Positions 6,515 to 11,844 of a stretch of DNA of 11,844 nt are shown here, piece after piece; position 1 is the stretch's first letter, and each line of letters opens with the position of its first letter. Position numbers and translations under genes: made by a program. This stretch comes from CAZOIA01 sp964579675 (GTDB taxonomy: Bacteria > Planctomycetota > Phycisphaerae > UBA1845 > PWPN01), in assembly GCA_964579675.1 (NCBI GenBank), contig CAZOIA010000171.1:1-11844 (forward strand), in the 5' to 3' direction. The notes below the pieces were generated by a model. It did not search any database. It had not been told where the DNA came from and saw nothing but the letters and a program-made list of their open reading frames with translations.

Positions 6515-6543
6515 GAGAGAGGAGAGGAAAGGCGGGTAGTGAT

Positions 6544-7359
6544 ATGCTGACGAGGTGGAAGGGACGCACGTCCTGGTTTCCGTTCCTCGGAGTGATCGGC
6601 ACGGTGCTCTTGTTTCCCATGAGTGCATTGGGAGTAAACACTGGCTTCCAGTTCGATCCAGCGGGTCTGGACTTCAGCTACGTGCCCACTCCAGGTCCCC
6701 AGGAGGTTGGGACAGTAACGATACGAGAGGGAGCGTGTCCTACGCTGGTGCTGCAGCATCTGGATCTCGGTGCGGATGGCATTTACGGCGGTGCCTACGA
6801 GGACATCCCAATCGACTTGGCGCACATCTACGATGCGGCATCTTGCGACGTGGAATTCGATGGGGTGGTTAAGGGGGGCAGCGGCAACTACTGGATCGAG
6901 GGAACACTCAGGATTGTCGATACGACTGCCATCACGATGCCCATCGCGAAGGTCGAGGCGGATTTCGTCAGCAACGCGGTGGAGCTGAAGCCGGCGACGC
7001 CTGGATACTACTACTTCTTCTTTGAAGGCGACTTGTCGGTATCGGCCGGGAACGATGCGTTGCTCGTACCCGGTCCGGGGGCGTCCTGGGAGTATTGCGG
7101 TGATCCCGCTTTTACTCCGTCCGATCCGAACGAGGATAACGTGGTAGGACGCGTGGGCCTGGATGACGGTCGCACCGACTTCACATTCGGCAGCTTTAGC
7201 AGCACCACCTTCAATGGCTGCGTGGCGGATCTTGATACGTTTTTTGCGAGCAACCAGAGCAGCGTCGTGTCTACCGGGCAGGTGGTGGTTTTGCCAGAAC
7301 CGACGACGGCGGTGCTGGGCCTGATGTGTTTGGGTTTGGTTGGCAGGAACAAGAGGTAA
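6544..7359 (+). CDS. PEP-CTERM sorting-domain secreted protein
   Basis: 271 residues from the ATG at 6544. The frame is open further upstream to 6403, but that part lacks the signal-peptide features and falls in the leader. The start is followed by a classic Sec signal: basic MLTRWKGR, a hydrophobic stretch (11-25) and an MSALG-type cleavage region near residue 30. The C-terminus reads VVVLPEPTTAVLGLMCLGLV then GRNKR: a PEP motif (251-253), a hydrophobic helix and a basic end, the tripartite signal recognised by exosortases. The middle domain is beta-rich and has four cysteines (65, 101, 185, 226) that could pair once exported. It is homologous to the next gene over its whole length, for example DLGAD-x3-GG and IDLAxI. 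The function of the mature domain is unknown; a cell-surface or extracellular matrix protein is the family expectation. Confidence 0.85.
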   Translation: MLTRWKGRTSWFPFLGVIGTVLLFPMSALGVNTGFQFDPAGLDFSYVPTPGPQEVGTVTIREGACPTLVLQHLDLGADGIYGGAYEDIPIDLAHIYDAASCDVEFDGVVKGGSGNYWIEGTLRIVDTTAITMPIAKVEADFVSNAVELKPATPGYYYFFFEGDLSVSAGNDALLVPGPGASWEYCGDPAFTPSDPNEDNVVGRVGLDDGRTDFTFGSFSSTTFNGCVADLDTFFASNQSSVVSTGQVVVLPEPTTAVLGLMCLGLVGRNKR

Positions 7360-7472
7360 TCGGCGATTTGAGCGGACTGGCGGAAAGAAGCTTGAGATTG
7401 CAGAACCGCAGAATCCTAGTCCGGCACCGCTGGTCACCAGCTGCGGTGGCAGCGGGGAAGGGGGCGTCCAGC

Positions 7473-8312
7473 GTGGTCTTGGGTCAGCAACGGACTACCC
7501 TGATTCTGGCGATTGCCGCGGCGGTGGGCGCGGTGACGCTGGCCCCGTTGCCCGCGATCGGGGAGATTGGCCTGTCCATCGACGCCTCGGCGTTGCAGTT
7601 CGTCTACACCGGCCCGTCGGGTTCCATGGGCGGCAGCAACCCATACCGCATGGGGGAGATTGTTGTTACGACCAATGGTTCATCCAGTCTGGCCGTACAG
7701 GAGTTCGACCTCGGTGCGGACCATGATTTCGGGGGGGGCGACGACACGGTGATCGATCTGGCAAGAATCGCCCCCGGCGGTTCGGAGACCTTCGACGTGA
7801 CGTTCTACGCGGAGGTGTGGCGATTCGGATCGAACTCCTATGCCCTGCTTGGCGGCTCCTACGCGGTGGAGGACGCCACCTCGGACACCGTGGTGGAGGG
7901 CCAGTTCGAGAGCAGCTTTGTCGCCCTTTCCAATAACGTCCTGCTCTTTGGCGGTGCCCTATCGAATCCCGACGGCATTCTGCGACCGGGCAGCCCCGCC
8001 ACTGACTGGACGTTCACCGGGGACCCGGCCACCACCCCGGATATGATCAATGGTCTCTTCGGTGGTGCCAACGGTGCGGACGGGACCGTGACCCTCTCCC
8101 AGTGGCGTGAGTATTCCACGCTGGCCAACCTGTTTGAGTTCCAGTTCGTGGCCAACTTCCCGGATCTGGACGCCTTCTTCAACGAGGCGGTCCAATACAG
8201 CGTCCAGGCGGACATCAACGTTGCCGCGGTCGTGGTCCCCGCGCCCGGTGCCGCGGTCCTTGGCATGATCGGCCTGGGCCTGGTTGGATGGATCAAGCGC
8301 CGGTTCGTCTAG
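7473..8312 (+). CDS. Paralogous secreted protein with PAPG-type sorting tail
   Basis: 279 residues from the GTG at 7473, chosen because GGGGG lies about 9 bases upstream and the signal peptide (hydrophobic residues 9-28, cleavage near APLPAIG) begins directly after it. No in-frame ATG precedes the signal; an earlier GTG at 7446 lacks a ribosome binding site. The C-terminus VVVPAPGAAVLGMIGLGLVG then WIKRRFV has the helix and basic end of PEP-CTERM tails, but PAPG replaces PEP, a variant common in planctomycete-like genomes. It is the tandem paralogue of the gene at 6544-7359; shared segments include DLGADHDFGG and VIDLARI, and a DLDAFF near the tail. Unlike the paralogue, its mature part has no cysteine. 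Probably an exosortase substrate on the same transcript, 113 bases downstream. Confidence 0.82.
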   Translation: MVLGQQRTTLILAIAAAVGAVTLAPLPAIGEIGLSIDASALQFVYTGPSGSMGGSNPYRMGEIVVTTNGSSSLAVQEFDLGADHDFGGGDDTVIDLARIAPGGSETFDVTFYAEVWRFGSNSYALLGGSYAVEDATSDTVVEGQFESSFVALSNNVLLFGGALSNPDGILRPGSPATDWTFTGDPATTPDMINGLFGGANGADGTVTLSQWREYSTLANLFEFQFVANFPDLDAFFNEAVQYSVQADINVAAVVVPAPGAAVLGMIGLGLVGWIKRRFV

Positions 8313-8378
8313 CCCGGGCAGCCGGCGGCAGGTCCTATAACAGATTCTGCCCCACCGGTCCGAGGACCTGTGCTTCGC

Positions 8379-8408
8379 TTGATGTCCGGAGTGGACTTTG
8401 CATATCAT
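8379..8408 (+). promoter_or_regulatory. Weak candidate promoter for TPR gene
   Basis: TTGATG (8379-8384), an 18-base spacer and TATCAT (8403-8408) lie 77 bases before the ATG of the TPR gene. The match is modest. The TPR gene might equally be read from the upstream promoter, since no convincing terminator lies between 8313 and 8484. Confidence 0.3.
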
Positions 8409-8484
8409 TGCTAGCCACCGGGGCGTTCCAGCCCGATGAGGTTCAGGTGGCTTCTCACATCAGCTTGTCAGCAGAGGACGTGCC

Positions 8485-11400
8485 ATGGAAAAGATGCGTC
8501 GACCGAAGCGCGTCAATGTGAAGGTTGTCATAATCCTGGTATTGGCTGTGGTGTTGCTCGGGGGGGGCGCAGCGATCGGGTACAAGGTACGCAAGAGAGT
8601 GCTGGCCGGCAGGGCGTTGGCCGCGGGCAAGGCCGCATTGGACAAGGAGGATTGGGCCGAGGCATGCAAGCACCTCAGGCAGTACCTGGTCAAGTATCCC
8701 AATAAAGTGGAGATCCTCTCCCGCTACGCGGAAGCACACATGTCTGTCCGTCCGAGGCGCCCGGAAAACATCAGTGCCGCTATGGGCGCCTACCGACGGC
8801 TGCTCAGGCACAGGCCGGGTGACGACGAGGTCTGTGATGAACTGGCCAGACTCTACTTCTCCGTCGGCAACTACATAGACTGTGCCTACGTGTGCCAGCA
8901 GAGGCTCAAGGCCGATCCCGGCGACGTCAGCGCCACTGTGTGGCTGGGCAGGGCGTTGGTCACGCAGCGCAAGAATGAGGATGCGGGGCAACTGCTCATT
9001 GGGTTTGTGGAGGAGCATCCGGACCAGATCGAAGGCTACGCAATGTTGAGCCGGATCGAGTTGCAGGAAGGTTCCGAGTCGGCGAGGGAGGCAGCATTGG
9101 GATGGCTGGATCGGGCGGTGGAGAACAATCCGGAATCGGCGGACGCGCTGGCCCGACGGTCGCGGTTTCATCTGGGAGTCAGGAAGGACACGGAACGGGC
9201 GCGGGCCGACATGGAACGGGCAGACGAACTGGAGCCGGAGGATCCCAAGGTGCGGCTGCTGCTGGCCGAGGGATGGCTCGACCAGGGTGAGCTCGACCGG
9301 GCGGAGGTGGAAATGGAGGCGATCGGGCGACTCGATGCCGAGGCGCTGGCAGCCTATGACGTGGATCCCGACGACCTGGCCTTCGTCCAGTTCAAGGCGG
9401 CGGCGATCCTGGCCCTGCGGCGCGAGGCTGGCGAGGAGGGGCTTGAGGTGGCCGACCGCGGGCTTAAAGAGCTAACCGATGACCACCGAACCATGTTCCT
9501 GCCGTTTGCCGCTGAGCTCTATCTGACGGTCGATCGGGTCGAAGATGCCCGCCGGTGCGTTCAGGAATACCAGGACGCGGTCGAGGAACTGGGCAGACAG
9601 GTGGAGTCGGTGGCTGAGCGACTGGCACTGCTGCGGGCGGCGGTGGCCCTTGCCGAAGGCGCTCCGTATGTCGCCATCAATCTGCTGGAGGAAGTCACGG
9701 TTAAGGAGCCGCTTTATCCGCAGGTGTGGAGGATCTTGTGGCTTGGGTACCGTCAGACTGCTCAGGCCCGGCGCTCGCTGGCGGCCCTGGAGGCGTACGT
9801 GGCACGTCAACCTGCGGACCGGCGGGCACGGTTGGAGCTGGCCAAAGCGTACTACGCCCGCCGGGCGTTCGCGAAAGTCCTGCAATACGCCAGGGAAACC
9901 GAGCAGGACGACCCGGAGAATGCCGAGGCGAAGTTGCTGCGGATTGATGCAAGCCTTCAGGGCGGGGGCGGGAAACTGACCGAGGCGGAAATCTCCGGGC
10001 TGGCGGAAGAGTTGGCCGGCTTGCGGGAGGCCAATCCCGCTGATGTCCAAGTCCGGCTGCTGCTGGCGTCTATCGCCCGCAGGCTGGGACGTGTTGACGA
10101 CGCGATCGCGGAATTGGAACAGTCGGTTGAGCAGGTCGAGCAGCCGTTGCCTGCGGCAGTACGGCTGGCGGTGTTGCTGGGCCGCGCGGGGCAGATGGAC
10201 AAGGCGATCGACACGTGCAAGGCGGCAATCGATAGGAACGCGGATGAGTCGGCTCCGCGGGTTCTCCTCTCCGGGCTGCAGGCCAAGGCCGGCCGAGCGG
10301 ATGAGGCCCGTCGAACGCTTCAGGAAGCCGTCTCGCAGCTCACCGGCGATGAGAAGGCCAAGGCGACCATGGCCCTGTCCCGGTATCTGATCGTGCACGA
10401 CGAGCGGGGCAGGGGTATCGATCTGCTCAAGCAACTGGCGTTGGAGCGGAGAGAGGACGTAGGAGTGCGGCTCGCGTTGCTGGAACTTCGCTCGATCCGA
10501 GAAAACGCCAGTGAGTCGCAGCGTCTGATCGACGAGGTGAGGCGGATCGAGGGTGAGCGGGGGGTCCGGTGGCGGTTCGAGCAGGCGAAACTCGATCTTC
10601 GCGATGACGGGTGGAAAGATCGGCACGAGGAGATCGCCGAGCTGCTGATGCGCTGCATCGATGCTGATCCGGCGTGGGCGGTGCCGGTTCTGGCCCTGGG
10701 GCGGATGTATGAGGTGCTTGGTAGGGGTGACAAGGCGGAGGAAACGTACCGACGGTTCGTTGACGGGTATCCCGGGAACGTGATCGTAACGTCGAGGCTG
10801 CTGGAGTTGCTGGAACGGCAGCGTCGCTTCACGGAAGCGGCGAGGATTCTGGAGCGGGCACCCGGTGACCTGGCGGCGCTGAGCGGGCATCAGGTGAAGG
10901 TGGCGATCGGCCGAGAAGACTACGATGCCGCCATCGAAGAGTTGGAGCAGCGGGTGGCGGCCAATCCCAAGGATGCCTCCTCACACGTTCTCCTGGCCAG
11001 ATTGATTCACGGTCATCGCAAAGACGTAGAGGCGGCTCTGAAACATCTGGATGCGGCGGCGGCGGCGGCCCCGGACCTGCTGTCAACCTTGTCGAGCAGG
11101 GTGGCGATCCTGCACGCCGAGGGGCGTGACGATCAGGCATCGGCGCTTCTCAACGCCGAGGTGGCCCGCAGCAACGATTTCGCAACGCACCTGCTGAGGG
11201 CGGAGTTTTACGCCGCCACTGGCCAGCTCGAACTGGCGGAGAAGGACTACCTCCATCTGACGACGTTCCCGGAGATGTTGGCCGAGGGCTACGGAGCGCT
11301 CGCGAGGTTCTACCAGGCGATCGGCCGTTTGGACGAAGCGATCAGCGCTTACCAGGCCGGCCTGAAGGCGGATCCGGACCACCCGGCCCTGGAGCGATTG

Positions 11401-11844
11401 CTGGTCCGGGCCCTGGCATTCAATCCCGACTCCGAGGTCCGCTCGCGGGGGTGGGAGATGCTGGATGAGTTGTTGGAGCGGTTCCCGGATGACGCAGGCC
11501 TGTTACTGGTCCGGGCCGGGGTGTTATTGGGTCAGCAAACACCCGCGGCGACCGAAGAGGCCAGGAGCCTCCTGGAACGGGTGGTGCAGCTCAACCCCGG
11601 AGACGTGGTCGCCCACCGGTATCTGATCGACCTGGCCCGAAGGCGCGGCGAGCCGGGCAAGGCGAGCCAACTGGCCGCCCGGGCGCTCGGTGCAAATCCG
11701 CGGAACGTCCAGTTCCTGCTCATCCGGGGGCAGCTCGAGAGCGAGTTGGGTAACGAGCTGGCGGCCCGGGAGCTGGCTCGGTCCGTGCTCGAGATCGATC
11801 CGGGCAACGTGGCGGCCCGCACTCTGCTGGTCAGGATGTCGTTG
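8485..11844 (+). CDS. Large membrane-anchored TPR protein (3' end cut)
   Basis: At least 1120 residues without a stop; the gene leaves the window at its right edge. The ATG at 8485 has AGAGGA about 6 bases upstream. Residues 1-10 are basic and residues 12-32 form one hydrophobic helix (VKVVIILVLAVVLLGGGAA) with no lipobox Cys, so the protein is most likely anchored by this helix, with the rest outside the cytoplasm. The remainder is an array of TPR-like helical pairs: GRALAAGKAALDKEDWAEA at the start, LARLYFSVGNYIDCAYVCQQ, YEVLGRGDKAEETYRRFV and YQAIGRLDEAISAYQAGLKA towards the end. There is no visible enzyme domain. Large TPR proteins are regular companions of exosortase/PEP-CTERM loci (for example the PrsT-type TPR lipoproteins), where a role in assembly or export of surface polymer is assumed. 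Here that role is inferred from position and architecture. Confidence 0.85.
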   Translation, partial: MEKMRRPKRVNVKVVIILVLAVVLLGGGAAIGYKVRKRVLAGRALAAGKAALDKEDWAEACKHLRQYLVKYPNKVEILSRYAEAHMSVRPRRPENISAAMGAYRRLLRHRPGDDEVCDELARLYFSVGNYIDCAYVCQQRLKADPGDVSATVWLGRALVTQRKNEDAGQLLIGFVEEHPDQIEGYAMLSRIELQEGSESAREAALGWLDRAVENNPESADALARRSRFHLGVRKDTERARADMERADELEPEDPKVRLLLAEGWLDQGELDRAEVEMEAIGRLDAEALAAYDVDPDDLAFVQFKAAAILALRREAGEEGLEVADRGLKELTDDHRTMFLPFAAELYLTVDRVEDARRCVQEYQDAVEELGRQVESVAERLALLRAAVALAEGAPYVAINLLEEVTVKEPLYPQVWRILWLGYRQTAQARRSLAALEAYVARQPADRRARLELAKAYYARRAFAKVLQYARETEQDDPENAEAKLLRIDASLQGGGGKLTEAEISGLAEELAGLREANPADVQVRLLLASIARRLGRVDDAIAELEQSVEQVEQPLPAAVRLAVLLGRAGQMDKAIDTCKAAIDRNADESAPRVLLSGLQAKAGRADEARRTLQEAVSQLTGDEKAKATMALSRYLIVHDERGRGIDLLKQLALERREDVGVRLALLELRSIRENASESQRLIDEVRRIEGERGVRWRFEQAKLDLRDDGWKDRHEEIAELLMRCIDADPAWAVPVLALGRMYEVLGRGDKAEETYRRFVDGYPGNVIVTSRLLELLERQRRFTEAARILERAPGDLAALSGHQVKVAIGREDYDAAIEELEQRVAANPKDASSHVLLARLIHGHRKDVEAALKHLDAAAAAAPDLLSTLSSRVAILHAEGRDDQASALLNAEVARSNDFATHLLRAEFYAATGQLELAEKDYLHLTTFPEMLAEGYGALARFYQAIGRLDEAISAYQAGLKADPDHPALERLLVRALAFNPDSEVRSRGWEMLDELLERFPDDAGLLLVRAGVLLGQQTPAATEEARSLLERVVQLNPGDVVAHRYLIDLARRRGEPGKASQLAARALGANPRNVQFLLIRGQLESELGNELAARELARSVLEIDPGNVAARTLLVRMSL

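Larger units (their letters stand above)
5800..6543. other. Gene-free stretch between operon and PEP-CTERM genes
   Basis: No frame on either strand here has a recognisable product or a start with a clear ribosome binding site. A long minus-strand frame through 6064-7437 is antisense to the first PEP-CTERM gene. The stretch contains a small hairpin at 5822-5834, terminator-like elements at 6146-6163 and 6231-6248, a promoter at 6267-6294 and a paired leader region at 6465-6514. The part from 5835 to 6140 shows nothing I can name. Confidence 0.5.

Noticed and set aside
6403..6543. N-terminal extension of the first PEP-CTERM protein
   Set aside because: The extra 47 residues would put a charged segment before the signal peptide; they lie in the paired leader, and the ATG at 6544 gives a normal secretion signal.
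6064..7437. 457-residue minus-strand frame
   Set aside because: It is antisense to the first PEP-CTERM gene, which has a signal peptide and sorting tail; the minus-strand product shows no domain.
7326..7472. Start of the second PEP-CTERM protein inside the preceding gene
   Set aside because: The GTG at 7326 would add 49 charged residues before the signal peptide; the GTG at 7473 has a ribosome binding site and fits the signal.
9472..10890. 472-residue minus-strand frame
   Set aside because: It is antisense to the long TPR gene, whose frame is unbroken over 1120 codons with repeated TPR patterns.

Overview
The window looks like a high-GC planctomycete-type chromosome segment. This is inferred from the exosortase/PEP-CTERM gene set, a large anchored TPR protein and an IS91-type transposase relic; no rRNA or other phylogenetic marker is present. 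No tRNA, rRNA or CRISPR array was seen.

Left part (1-2480): a degraded accessory zone. It holds a truncated GNAT-like acetyltransferase on the minus strand, a GC-rich hairpin of the dispersed-repeat kind, and the tail of a DUF4469-type protein on the plus strand. Three small minus-strand genes follow: a GIY-YIG-like nuclease-fold protein, a 47-residue lysine-rich protein, and a small zinc-ribbon protein that seems to be frameshifted in a C-rich tract. Next is the C-terminal half of an IS91-family transposase, with a cluster of palindromes downstream that may be the remains of its origin end.

Middle part (2610-5799): a compact plus-strand operon that forms the core of a protein-sorting system. 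Its genes are a YdjM/DUF457-like membrane protein fused to a TPR-like tail, an EpsI-family exosortase accessory protein, an exosortase with its Cys/Arg/His residues in place, and a zinc-ribbon membrane protein with an internal tandem duplication. The last gene overlaps the exosortase gene by 26 bases.

Right part (5800-11844): a 744-base gene-free stretch with terminator-like hairpins, a good sigma70-type promoter and a structured leader. Two tandem paralogous secreted proteins follow, each ending in a sorting tail (PEP in one, PAPG in the other), and are the likely exosortase substrates. Last is a TPR protein of at least 1120 residues with one N-terminal membrane anchor; it runs off the window end. 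The plausible working model is that the two paralogues are exported by Sec, held in the membrane by their C-terminal helix and processed by the exosortase, with the TPR and accessory membrane proteins acting as scaffold or assembly factors.
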